From positions 31,153 through 95,152 of the forward strand of contig CAIMOR010000407.1 in NCBI GenBank assembly GCA_903843125.1: a stretch of DNA of 64,000 nucleotides, in the 5' to 3' direction. The DNA comes from an uncultured Rhodospirillales bacterium (lineage in GTDB: Bacteria > Pseudomonadota > Alphaproteobacteria > Acetobacterales > Acetobacteraceae). The translations under genes were made by a program, and so were the position numbers. Shown in pieces: positions 1 to 8,800 of the stretch. Under the pieces are notes generated by a model. It was not told the DNA's origin. It made no database searches and saw only the letters and a program-made list of their open reading frames with translations. Each line of letters opens with the position of its first letter. The stretch's first letter is position 1.

Positions 1-116
1 TCCAGCGAGATGCGCAGGGGCACCGGGTCTGGCGCGGATGCCTGGGTCTGAACCTGGGCCTGAGCCTGGGTGGCACCTAGGGCGAGCGCCAGCAGCGCCG
101 CGAGCAGGGTGCGCAT
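1..116 (-). CDS. Secreted protein N-terminus (partial, runs off window), probably a periplasmic substrate-binding protein
   Basis: Minus-strand ATG at 114-116 gives MRTLLAALLALALGATQAQAQVQTQASAPDPVPLRISL, a typical Sec signal peptide. Its start overlaps the stop of the next CDS (TGATG). Confidence 0.5.
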   Translation of the reverse strand, partial: MRTLLAALLALALGATQAQAQVQTQASAPDPVPLRISL

Positions 117-955
117 CAGGCTGCCATCAGCGCGGTGCGGCGCAATGTGCGGGGCTGGCTCTCGTCGAACGGCGTGCGGGCGTGCTGCAGTGTACGGTTG
201 TTCCACAGCACCAGGTCGTGCGGCTGCCAATGGTGGCGGTACAGCGCCTCGCTGGTCTCGATCCGCCGGCGCACCTCGGCCAGCAGCGGGGCGGCCGCGT
301 CCTCCGCCATGCCCACGATGCTGCGGGTCAGCTGCTTGCGGCCGATCCACAGCGCCTCGCGTCCGGTCTCCGGCTCCACCCAGATCAGCGGATGCTCGCT
401 GACCACCATGGTCTCCTCGGCGATGCTGACATTGTAGGCCGCTGCCGTCGCCGCGTCGTAATGGCGGCCGGTGCGGGCGCGCAGCGGCAGCAATTCGGCG
501 CGCAGGGACGGCGGCATTGCGGCGATGACCTGGGAGGTATCGCAGAACACCGTGTCGCCGCCCTCGGTCGGTACCTCGATGGCGTAGAGCATCAGTGCCG
601 CCAGTGGTTCGGGGTAGAACAACTGGTCCATGTGCAGGCGCAACTCGCCGCGGCCGAAGACGCCATCGGCCAGCACGTTGGAGACGTGGGAGCTGTAGCC
701 ATCCACCGGCTTCACCTTGTTGTGCTCGCGGATCTCGCTACGGCCGAAGATCTCCCCGAAGCGCTGCTGCGTCGCCGGGTCCATTGCCTGGCCACGCAGC
801 ACCAGCACCTGGTATCGGCGATAGGCGGCCAGCAGCGCCGCGGCGATACCAGGCGTTATCGGCGCCTGAATGTCGAAGCCGGTGATCTCGGCGCCGAAAT
901 GCGGGGTGAGCGGGCGGAAGCCAGGCAAGGTTTCGATGACCGAGATGACGCTCAT
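116..955 (-). CDS. TauD/TfdA family Fe(II)/2-oxoglutarate dioxygenase
   Basis: 279 aa with RGQAMDPATQQRFGEIFG, LRLHMDQLFYPEP (HxD) and LVLWNNRTLQHARTPFD, all typical of the TauD family. Confidence 0.85.
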   Translation of the reverse strand: MSVISVIETLPGFRPLTPHFGAEITGFDIQAPITPGIAAALLAAYRRYQVLVLRGQAMDPATQQRFGEIFGRSEIREHNKVKPVDGYSSHVSNVLADGVFGRGELRLHMDQLFYPEPLAALMLYAIEVPTEGGDTVFCDTSQVIAAMPPSLRAELLPLRARTGRHYDAATAAAYNVSIAEETMVVSEHPLIWVEPETGREALWIGRKQLTRSIVGMAEDAAAPLLAEVRRRIETSEALYRHHWQPHDLVLWNNRTLQHARTPFDESQPRTLRRTALMAA

Positions 956-1074
956 GGCAAGGCCTCCTGTCGCCGCAAGTCCGGATCATCAACCGGAATG
1001 CGCGGCGACGGCAACCGCCATGGCTCCAGGCTCGGCGCCGCCGATACCGCGACCCGCGCCGAGCGTGGCTGCGC

Positions 1075-2091
1075 TCAGTCCTCGGCGACGAAGCCGGTGG
1101 CGCGCACCACGTCGGCGTAGCGGGCGAAGTCCCGGCGGTAGCCGGCGTCGAATGCGGCCATGGTGGTCGGCTCCGGCTCGGCGCCCAGGCGGGCGAAAGC
1201 GGCCGCACCTGCGGCCGAGCGCAGCAGGTCCGAGACCAGCGCGTGCACTCGCTCGAGCAGCGGCGCCGGGGTGCCGGCCGGCGCCAGCACGCCCGACCAG
1301 TCCTGGAACACCACCGTGGGGTAACCGGCCTCCGCCAGGGTCGGCACGTCCGGCGTGAAGCGGCTGCGTTGCGCGCCGGTGGTGGCCAGGATGCGCAGGC
1401 CCCTGCCTTGCTGCGGCAGCACCTCCGGCAGCGGGTTCACCCCCGCCGCCAGGTGGCCGCCGACCAGGTCGGTCACTACCGGGGCGCCGCCACGATAGGG
1501 CACCAGGGTCAACTCGATGCCGGCGGCGCGGGCGAACATGGCGCCGGCGAAATGCTGGCTGGAGCCGGATGGCGCGCCGAACTGGGCCTTCTCGGGGTTG
1601 GCGCGGCACCAGGCGATGAAATCGGCGATGGTGCGCACGCCGTCCGGCACCGCCGGGCCGACGCTCAGCGCGTGCACGCCGCGGGTGGTCTGCACTACCG
1701 GCGTGAAATCGCGCAGCGCGTCGTAGCCCAGGCGGCGGTAGATGTGCGGGAAGATCATCAGCGGAAAGGCCGGCGTGTAGAGCAGCACGCTGCCATCTGC
1801 CGGGGCCTGCTTGACATGCTCGGTGCCCAGGCGCCCGCCGGCGCCGGTGCGGTTGTCGACGATGGCGTTGGCGGCGTAGCTGCCCTTCAGCGCCGCCGCC
1901 ACCAGCCGCGCCGCGCCATCCGTCGCGCCGCCGGCGGGGAAGGCGACCACGACCGTGACCTGCCGGAGCGCTTCCTCGGCGCGGGCCAGCGTCGGTAATG
2001 TCTCGGCGCGGGCCAGCGCCGGCAATGTCTCGGCGCGGGCCAGCGCCGGTAAGGCCAGGGTGGCACCCAACAGCAAGCGGCGGTGCGGCAT
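1075..2091 (-). CDS. Tripartite tricarboxylate transporter (Bug family) substrate-binding protein
   Basis: Signal peptide, VTVVVAFPAGGATDGAARLVA, IVDNRTGAGGRLGTEHVKQAPADG and VPYRGGAPVVTDLVGGH match Bug/TctC proteins. Confidence 0.88.
   Translation of the reverse strand: MPHRRLLLGATLALPALARAETLPALARAETLPTLARAEEALRQVTVVVAFPAGGATDGAARLVAAALKGSYAANAIVDNRTGAGGRLGTEHVKQAPADGSVLLYTPAFPLMIFPHIYRRLGYDALRDFTPVVQTTRGVHALSVGPAVPDGVRTIADFIAWCRANPEKAQFGAPSGSSQHFAGAMFARAAGIELTLVPYRGGAPVVTDLVGGHLAAGVNPLPEVLPQQGRGLRILATTGAQRSRFTPDVPTLAEAGYPTVVFQDWSGVLAPAGTPAPLLERVHALVSDLLRSAAGAAAFARLGAEPEPTTMAAFDAGYRRDFARYADVVRATGFVAED
1975..2055. repeat. 27-bp tandem repeat, about 3 copies, inside the signal-peptide region of the Bug protein
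   Basis: ctcggcgcgggccagcg(t/c)cgg(t/c)aatgt repeats at 1975, 2002 and 2029 (third copy diverges at its end); encodes LARAETLPA iterations. Confidence 0.9.
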
Positions 2092-2094
2092 GGC

Positions 2095-3060
2095 TCAGCC
2101 TTCCACCAGGTTATGCAGCGGCTCGCCGGCCAGCAGGCGCCGCAGGTTGCCGGCGGCGCCCTCGGCGATGCGCGCCATGCTGCGCCCGCTGCCGCTGGCG
2201 GCGAAATGCGGTGCGATGATCAGGTTCGGTGCGAACCAGAGCGGATCGCCGTCCGGCAGCGGCTCCGGGTCGGTCACATCCAGTCCGGCGCCACCGAGCT
2301 GGCCGGATTGCAGCGCGGCGATCAGCGCCGCCTGGTCCACCAGCCCGCCGCGGCCGACATTGACCAGCAGCGCGCCGCGCTTGCAGGCGGCAAAGGCGTC
2401 GCTGTTGAACAGGTGCTGCGTCGCCGGCGCCAGGTTGATCGCCACAACGATCGCGTCGGTGCGCGCCAGCACGCCGTGCAGCGCCGGCAGCGGATGCACC
2501 GCGTCCACAGCCTGCTCCGGCCTGGCGGTGCGGGTCACCGCCTCCACCCGCATGCCGAAGGCCCGGGCCCGCGGTGCCAGTTCGCGGGCGATGTGTCCCA
2601 TGCCGATGATGGCCAGGGTGGCGCCTTCCAGCGAGGTGGCGCGTGTGGTGAAGCCGCGGTCCCAATGCGCCTTGGCCTGCTGCGCGAGCACGGCGGGAAC
2701 CTGCCGGCCGAGTGCCAGCAGCAGCGCCATGGCATGTTCCGCCACCGCCGGGGCGACGGCGCCGGCAGCCCAGCTGACCGGGATGCGCCGCGGCATGCCC
2801 GCGGCTTCGAAGCCCTCTCGCCCGGCGGTGAGGATGTGCAGCCAACGCAGCCTGCTTTCCGGCGCCTCGATGGCGGCAACAATCTGGCGCGCCAGCGGCG
2901 GCGGCGCGTCGTAGGTGACCAGCGCCTCGGCGCCCGGCAGGGCGGCCAGCAGCTCCGGCAACGTGTCCACCACCGTCAGCGTCGCGCCCGGCACCGCCTG
3001 CAGCGCCGCCGTCACCTGCGGGCGGGCCAGGCCGAGCCGTGCCCAATAGACCACCTGCAT
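2095..3060 (-). CDS. D-2-hydroxyacid dehydrogenase (NAD-binding)
   Basis: LAIIGMGHIARELAPRARAFGMRV and LLVNVGRGGLVDQAALIAALQSGQLGGAGLDVTDPEPLP match the D-isomer-specific 2-hydroxyacid dehydrogenase family. Confidence 0.88.
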   Translation of the reverse strand: MQVVYWARLGLARPQVTAALQAVPGATLTVVDTLPELLAALPGAEALVTYDAPPPLARQIVAAIEAPESRLRWLHILTAGREGFEAAGMPRRIPVSWAAGAVAPAVAEHAMALLLALGRQVPAVLAQQAKAHWDRGFTTRATSLEGATLAIIGMGHIARELAPRARAFGMRVEAVTRTARPEQAVDAVHPLPALHGVLARTDAIVVAINLAPATQHLFNSDAFAACKRGALLVNVGRGGLVDQAALIAALQSGQLGGAGLDVTDPEPLPDGDPLWFAPNLIIAPHFAASGSGRSMARIAEGAAGNLRRLLAGEPLHNLVEG

Positions 3061-4250
3061 CAGCGCTTCACCTTCGGCGGATGCGCGCGCACCGCGGCTT
3101 CGTTGATCTCGGCGCCCCAGCCGGGCGCGGTGGGCACCAGCATCCGACCCTGCTCGATCCGCGGCGGCACCGTCACCAGCTCATCCTTCCAGGGTACGTC
3201 GTCCACCTCGATCTCCATGATGCGGAAGTTGGGTACCGCGGCGCAGAACTGCGCGCTCATCAGGCTGGCCAGGTGGCTGTAGAAGTTGTGCGGCGCGACG
3301 TTCACCTCGAAGGCATCGGCCAGCGTGGCGATGCGCACCGACTCCAGCAGCCCGTTCCAGGGCACGTCGATGACCGCGACATCGACAGCCTGCTGCTCGA
3401 AGTAGGGCCGGTACGCCTTCAGCCCGTGGATCGATTCCAGCGAGGCGATCGGCGTGGCGCTGGAGCGCCGGATATCGGCCAGCGCCTCGGGGTCGTGGAG
3501 GTCGATCTCCAGCCATTCCAGCTGGAATGGCTCGGCCAGCTTGGCGATGCGGCGGAAACCTTCCGGCCGCTGGTTGAAGTTGAGGTCGAACATCAGCCCC
3601 ATGCGTGGGCCGAGGCCATCGCGCACCGTGCCCAGCGTATCCTCGATGGCGCCGAGGAATTTGTGGGTGAGGTTGCGCTCCAGCAGGTCCGGCGCCATGC
3701 GGAAGCCGGGGTCGAACATGCGCAGCTTCGCCTCGTCGAAGTAGAACGGGTTCGTCTTCACCGCGGCGAAGCCGCGCGCCTTGGCTTCCGCTGCCAGCGC
3801 CTTGAGGTCGTCGCCGCGGCGGATCGGGGTGAAGCCCCAGCCTTCGAACATCTCGCCGAAGCGGATGCGGAAGCTGCCGAAATGCGACCAGTACAGTGGT
3901 AGGCTTTCCCGGTACGGCCCGCCGAACAGCGCCGCCACCGGTACGCCCAGCGCCTTGGCCTTGATGTCGAGGCAGGCATTCTCGATGGCCGCGATGGCCT
4001 GGTTGTTCAGGCCACCCGCCGCCAGCCGGGTGATGGCCTGCAGCGAGGCGCTGATGCGCCCCACCGGGCGGGGGTCCATCCCGATGACGATGGGGGTAAA
4101 TCGGCGCAGCAGGTCGGAGACGCCGCCAACACCGAAGCCTTCGGCGTATTCGGCCCAGCCGGTGATGCCTTCGTCGGTGCTGATCTTCAGGAAGTTGAAG
4201 GTTCGCCAGCCTCCATCGGCGTGCAGGTCCTCAAGTCCGGTGATGCGCAT
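3060..4250 (-). CDS. Mandelate racemase/muconate lactonizing enzyme family protein (enolase superfamily)
   Basis: 396 aa; MRITGLEDLHADGGWRTFNFLKISTDEGITGWAEY N-terminal domain, AIENACLDIKAKALGVPVAALFGG, LMFDLNFNQRPEGF. Confidence 0.85.
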   Translation of the reverse strand: MRITGLEDLHADGGWRTFNFLKISTDEGITGWAEYAEGFGVGGVSDLLRRFTPIVIGMDPRPVGRISASLQAITRLAAGGLNNQAIAAIENACLDIKAKALGVPVAALFGGPYRESLPLYWSHFGSFRIRFGEMFEGWGFTPIRRGDDLKALAAEAKARGFAAVKTNPFYFDEAKLRMFDPGFRMAPDLLERNLTHKFLGAIEDTLGTVRDGLGPRMGLMFDLNFNQRPEGFRRIAKLAEPFQLEWLEIDLHDPEALADIRRSSATPIASLESIHGLKAYRPYFEQQAVDVAVIDVPWNGLLESVRIATLADAFEVNVAPHNFYSHLASLMSAQFCAAVPNFRIMEIEVDDVPWKDELVTVPPRIEQGRMLVPTAPGWGAEINEAAVRAHPPKVKR

Positions 4251-4382
4251 GGACGTACCTCTTTGCCGTGACGCTAGGCGTGGTGCCGCACCCTGACAAG
4301 GCGGCCGGCGGCGCCCAGGGCGGCTGCGGCGAGCCCCGGCCGCTTCGGCCCTGTCGCAGGGGCGGTGCCATTGCTGCGGCGG

Positions 4383-5459
4383 TCAGGTCACCGCCAGCGC
4401 CATCACCGCACTGCAGCCCGGCGGCAGCGGCACGTCCTGCCAGGTGGCGCCCTCGTCCTGGGTGCCGAAGACCTGGCCCTTGCGCGCGGCGGCGTAGACC
4501 ACGCGGCGGTCGCTCGGGCTGGGTACCGCCGCCATCATGGTGCTTTCGGCCAGGGTCGGCCCATCGAACCGCGCCCAATTGCGGCCGAGATCCGTGCTGC
4601 GCCAGACCTGCCCGGTAGCGCCGATCGCGCTGGTCGACATGGTGGCGTACAGCGTGTTGGCGTCGTGCGGGGAGACCCGGACGTCGCGGCCATAGAAGAT
4701 CGGCGTGCGGCGACGCATCTCCAGGTCCTGCCAGTGGGCGCCATGGTCGTCGCTGCGGAACAGCCCCATGCGCAGCGCCAGCACCGGCACATCCGGCTCC
4801 GCCGGGCTGATGGCGAGGGCGTGGACGTCCAGCATGCCTTCCGCGGTATGGGTGGTGATGATGGCGCTCTTCAAGTGGTCCTGCTCGGCGAGCGCAATCA
4901 GGTGGTCGCTGCAATCGGTCCAGCTCTCACCGGCGTCGGTGCTGCGGATGACGCCGCGGACCTCGAGGGCGGCGTACATCTCCTCCGGCCGTGCCGGGTT
5001 GAAGGCGAAGCGCATGACGCGGTTGCGGAAGCCGCGCATGTCGGCGACTTCCGGCAACTCGGCGCCGCGGGCGCGATGGAAGCTACTGCCGGCATCCTCG
5101 GAGATGAACACGCCGAGCGGCGAGGTGCCGACGTAGAGCTTGCGCGGGTTATGCGGGTGTACCGCGATGGCCCAGACCTGCAGATCCGTGTGCGGGAAGT
5201 TGAGCCTTGCCCAGCTGTTGCCGCTGTCGGTCGAGACGTAGGGGCCTTCCTGCGTGCCGGCGTAGATGCGCGTGCTGTCGTGCGGGTCCACCGTCAGGCA
5301 GGGCACGTGGCAGTCGGCCGGCAGGCCGCGCGAGAGCTGCTCCCATTCGGTGCCGCCGACCGCCAGGCGGAACACGCCGCCGAGGGTGCCGGGCGGCGAG
5401 GCCAGGTTGGCGCCGCCGGGCCAGCGGACCACGCCGGCGAAGACCTGTGCTTGGCTCAT
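4383..5459 (-). CDS. BNR/Asp-box repeat beta-propeller protein (sialidase- or YCF48-like fold)
   Basis: Repeated Asp-box-like motifs: STDSGNSWARL, SEDAGSSFHRA, STDAGESWTDC, SDDHGAHWQDL, STDLGRNWARF, TQDEGATWQDV. No signal peptide. Confidence 0.8.
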   Translation of the reverse strand: MSQAQVFAGVVRWPGGANLASPPGTLGGVFRLAVGGTEWEQLSRGLPADCHVPCLTVDPHDSTRIYAGTQEGPYVSTDSGNSWARLNFPHTDLQVWAIAVHPHNPRKLYVGTSPLGVFISEDAGSSFHRARGAELPEVADMRGFRNRVMRFAFNPARPEEMYAALEVRGVIRSTDAGESWTDCSDHLIALAEQDHLKSAIITTHTAEGMLDVHALAISPAEPDVPVLALRMGLFRSDDHGAHWQDLEMRRRTPIFYGRDVRVSPHDANTLYATMSTSAIGATGQVWRSTDLGRNWARFDGPTLAESTMMAAVPSPSDRRVVYAAARKGQVFGTQDEGATWQDVPLPPGCSAVMALAVT

Positions 5460-5582
5460 GGCCGTTTCCTTCCTGCTGCTTTGCTGGAACCCTAGGCCCG
5501 GGCGGGCAACGGCGACAAGCCGAGTAGGCGCCGTCGCCCCGGCCGCCTAAGCTCGCCTGACAAACAACCGGAGCGAACGCCC

Positions 5583-6446
5583 ATGACGGCCCCCGAACGA
5601 CTGCGCGCCCTGCTGCGCGAACCCGGCCTCGTCGCCATGCCCGCGGTATGGGACGGCATCAGCGCCAAGATGACCGCCGCCGCCGGCTTCAGGACAGCCT
5701 TCCTGAGCGGCTCCTGCTGCGCGGCCAGCCGCCTCGGCGGGGCGGACCTGGATCTGATCTCCTTCGGCGAGATGTTCGACAGCTTCACCATGGTGCACCG
5801 CGCCGCGCCGGACCTGCTCATCCTCGCCGACGGCGACCATGGCTACGGCAACGCGATGAACGTGCAGCGCACGGTGCGCGCCTACGGGCAGGCCGGCGCG
5901 GCGGCGATCCTGATCGAGGACAAGATCACCCCGCGGGCGCTGACCGCCGCCGGCAAGCCCTGCCTGCCGCGGGAGGAGGCGCGCATGAAGATCCGCGCCG
6001 CCGTGGAAGCAGCCAAGGACAGCGGCATCCTGGTGCTGGCGCGGACCGATTGCCGGCCAACCCAGGGCATCGACGAGGCGGTCGCCCGGATCGAGATGTA
6101 TGTCGAGGAAGGTGCCGATATCCTGTTCCTGGACAGCCCGGCCGATGACGCCGAAATCCAGCGGGGCGTGGCGGCGGCGCAAGGGCGGCCCTCCTTCGCT
6201 GTGCTCTCCCCGGGCGGGGCGCGGGCTACGCCGAGCCAGGCCGAGGCGCTGCGGCTCGGCTTCAAGATCGGCACCTTCCCGACCGGCATGCTCTCGCCGG
6301 CGATGGCTGGCATCAAGGCCGGGCTCGCGGCGATTGCGGCCGGGGAGAGCGAGGCGGCCGGAGCGCTGCCCGCCGCCGAGTTCCGCGATACGCTAGGCTA
6401 TGGCGCCTACGACGCGGCGGCGAAGCGGTTCATCATCCCGGGCTAG
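5583..6446 (+). CDS. Isocitrate lyase/PEP mutase family protein (oxaloacetate decarboxylase-like)
   Basis: MPAVWDGISAKMTAAAGFRTAFLSGSCCAASRLG, LADGDHGYGNAMNVQRTVRAYGQAGAAAILIEDKITPR, LVLARTDCRP. Confidence 0.87.
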   Translation: MTAPERLRALLREPGLVAMPAVWDGISAKMTAAAGFRTAFLSGSCCAASRLGGADLDLISFGEMFDSFTMVHRAAPDLLILADGDHGYGNAMNVQRTVRAYGQAGAAAILIEDKITPRALTAAGKPCLPREEARMKIRAAVEAAKDSGILVLARTDCRPTQGIDEAVARIEMYVEEGADILFLDSPADDAEIQRGVAAAQGRPSFAVLSPGGARATPSQAEALRLGFKIGTFPTGMLSPAMAGIKAGLAAIAAGESEAAGALPAAEFRDTLGYGAYDAAAKRFIIPG

Positions 6447-6467
6447 TACCCGGCCACTTGGGGCGCC

Positions 6468-6929
6468 TCAGTCGCTCACCAGGCGGCGAAGGGCGGCCTC
6501 GGCGCCGCCTTCCGGCTCAGGGGGGCAGAGGTCGGGCGGCCACCGGGCCGGATCGGTCGGCGGCGGCCAGGCGTCGCGCTGGCGCCAATAGGCCTCGCGC
6601 CGTGCCGCCATGGCCCTGGCCGGCGCCCAGAACCAGTCGGGCTGCTGCGCTGACATGGCGGCGACCATCAGCCGCGCCGTCGTGGCGGCCTGCGCCCGCG
6701 GTGCGCCGGCGGCCAGCAGCGCCTGTACCGCGCGCAGCAGGGCCGTGGCGTCGCGGTGGCCCTCGCCCATCGCCTGCCGATAGGCCGTTGCGCTGGCGAC
6801 CAGCCAGGCGCGCGGCCATTGCGCCAATGGCTGATTGTGCGGCTGGAGCGTGCTGTTGCCTGGCACCGATGACCCTCCGTGAGGCGCTTCCGCCGCGGCC
6901 CGCCGGCTGCAACGCCCCCGGACCGTCAC
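6468..6929 (-). CDS. Hypothetical protein (alpha-helical, Ala/Arg/Trp-rich)
   Basis: ORF lies between two supported convergent or co-directional genes; LLRAVQALLAAGAPRAQAATTARLMVAAMSAQQPDWFWAPARAMAARREAYWRQRDAWPPP. Start uncertain (a GTG near 6866 is possible). Confidence 0.45.
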   Translation of the reverse strand: MTVRGRCSRRAAAEAPHGGSSVPGNSTLQPHNQPLAQWPRAWLVASATAYRQAMGEGHRDATALLRAVQALLAAGAPRAQAATTARLMVAAMSAQQPDWFWAPARAMAARREAYWRQRDAWPPPTDPARWPPDLCPPEPEGGAEAALRRLVSD

Positions 6930-7124
6930 CGTCCAGGGACAACCCGCAGGATGGCCGATTTTGTGCGCGCCGGCATGCAGGTTTACCAGACCGAGTTCTT
7001 GGCGCTCAACACCTCAGGCTTGGCCGGCAAGGCGACCGTGCTGCCGGACAGCACGACGCAGACGGTAACGGCGCTGATTGAGGCGGGCCGAGCGGCGGTT
7101 CGGCCACTGGGGCGCAGCGGACGG

Positions 7125-7544
7125 CTATTCCCCACGCAGCTTGGCGCGGACGTCCTCCGGCACCGGCACGGCGCGCAGGGTGCCGCTGGCGTCGGCGTGG
7201 CCCCAGATGCGCACCTGCTCGCCGGTGGCGACGCTGGCGCCGGACTTCAGGAAGCTGTGCCTGACCACGAACGACTTGCCGGCACCGAATTCGGCCGGAT
7301 GGATGCGGTGCTCAAGCACGTCACCGTACATCGCCGGCAGCCGGAAGCTGCAGGCGATATTGACCAGCGGCGAGCCACGGAAACTCGCGTCAGCCTCGAC
7401 CAGCGCGGCGAAGTCCAGCCCGCGCGCGCGGCACATCTCGTGGAAGCCCTCGTCCATCCAGCGCACATAGTGCGAATGAAAGACGATGCGCGCGGGGTCG
7501 CAGTCGTTCCAGTGCACCGGCACGCTGCGGCCGTAGTCGGACAT
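7125..7544 (-). CDS. Acyl-CoA thioesterase (4-hydroxybenzoyl-CoA thioesterase-like hotdog fold)
   Basis: VPVHWNDCDPARIVFHSHYVRWMDEGFHEMCRARGLDF is a hallmark 4HBT motif. Confidence 0.87.
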   Translation of the reverse strand: MSDYGRSVPVHWNDCDPARIVFHSHYVRWMDEGFHEMCRARGLDFAALVEADASFRGSPLVNIACSFRLPAMYGDVLEHRIHPAEFGAGKSFVVRHSFLKSGASVATGEQVRIWGHADASGTLRAVPVPEDVRAKLRGE

Positions 7545-8800
7545 CAGCAGGCCTCGACCAGGACCATCATGCCCTGGCCGCCGCCGGCGCAGGCACCCGC
7601 CATGGCGTAGCGCCCACCGCGCCGCTGCAACTCCATCAGCACCGAATAGACGCAGCGGATGCCGGTGGCGGCCAAGGGGTGCCCGAACGCGATGGCGCCG
7701 CCGTTGACGTTGAAGCGATCCTCGGCGACGCCGAGGCCACGCCGCACGCTTTCGGCCTGAGAGGAAAACGCCTCGTTCACCTCCACCAGGTCCAGGTCGC
7801 CGGCGTGCATGCCCAGCTTGGCCAGCAGCGCCAGGCCGGCCGGGACCGGCCCGATGCCCATGACCTGCGCCGGCACGCCGGCGGTGGCCACGGCAACAAC
7901 GCGACCGAGCGGCTTCGCCTGCCTGGCCAGCGCGCCATTGGTGACGACGACAGCGGCGGCGCCGTCAACAATGGCGCTGCTGTTGCCGCCGGTCTGCACG
8001 CCACCGAAGGCGGGCGAGAGCTTGGCCAGGATGTCCATTGGCGTCGGGCGGATGTGCGTGTCCTGCGCCACTTCCTTCACGCCGCGCGGCAGCTTCAGCG
8101 CGCGGGGCTTCAGGCCCTCGGCGGTAAACTCCGCATTGGTGACCGGGGCGATCTCCGCGGCGAAGCGGCCGCTCTCAACCGCGGCCAGGGCGCGGGCGAA
8201 ACTGCGGGCGGCGTAGGCGTCCGTCGTCGCACGGTCGATGCCGTAGGCCTGCGCCAGGTTCTCCGCGGTCTGGCCCATGCCGCAGCCGCCGGCGGTGTCG
8301 AACAGGGATTCCCATAGGAAATCCTTGAACTCCACCTGGCCCATGCGGAAGCCGCCGCGATGCGTGTAGGCGGCGACGGGGTTGCGCGTCATGCTCTCGG
8401 CGCCCACCGCAAGTGCCGCTTCATACTGGCCCATGGAGACGCCGCGCGCGGCCTGGGCGATCGCCTCGAACCCCGTGGTGCAGAGGCGGTTGACACCAAG
8501 TGCCGGGCGGTCATTCGCCATGCCCGCAAAAAGCCCGACGTGGCGCGGATAGAAGAAGGCGTCGAAGCTGGCCTGCGCGCAGCTGCCGGCGATGGTGGTG
8601 CCGAGGCGCTGCGGTGCCAACCCGCTGCGCGCCAGCGCGGCACGGGCGACGTGGATGCCGAGGTCGGTCGGCGACACCAGGCCGAGCGCGCCGTTGTAGT
8701 CGACGAAGGGCGTGCGGGCGCCGGCCACGATGAAGGCGTCTGCGAAGCTTTCCACCAGCGCGCCGCCGACATAGGCGGACCAGTCGGTCGAGTAGGTCAT
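7544..8800 (-). CDS. Acetyl-CoA acyltransferase / thiolase family protein
   Basis: VAGARTPFVDYNGALG, NRLCTTGFEAIAQAARGV (active-site Cys), EVNEAFSSQ, NVNGGAIAFGHPLAATGIR, GACAGGGQGMMVLVE. Confidence 0.92.
   Translation of the reverse strand: MTYSTDWSAYVGGALVESFADAFIVAGARTPFVDYNGALGLVSPTDLGIHVARAALARSGLAPQRLGTTIAGSCAQASFDAFFYPRHVGLFAGMANDRPALGVNRLCTTGFEAIAQAARGVSMGQYEAALAVGAESMTRNPVAAYTHRGGFRMGQVEFKDFLWESLFDTAGGCGMGQTAENLAQAYGIDRATTDAYAARSFARALAAVESGRFAAEIAPVTNAEFTAEGLKPRALKLPRGVKEVAQDTHIRPTPMDILAKLSPAFGGVQTGGNSSAIVDGAAAVVVTNGALARQAKPLGRVVAVATAGVPAQVMGIGPVPAGLALLAKLGMHAGDLDLVEVNEAFSSQAESVRRGLGVAEDRFNVNGGAIAFGHPLAATGIRCVYSVLMELQRRGGRYAMAGACAGGGQGMMVLVEAC

Noticed and set aside
6438-6453. CCGGG-N6-CCCGG hairpin after the PEP-mutase-like gene as a terminator
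   Set aside because: Short stem and no U-tract; not strong enough to call in GC-rich DNA.
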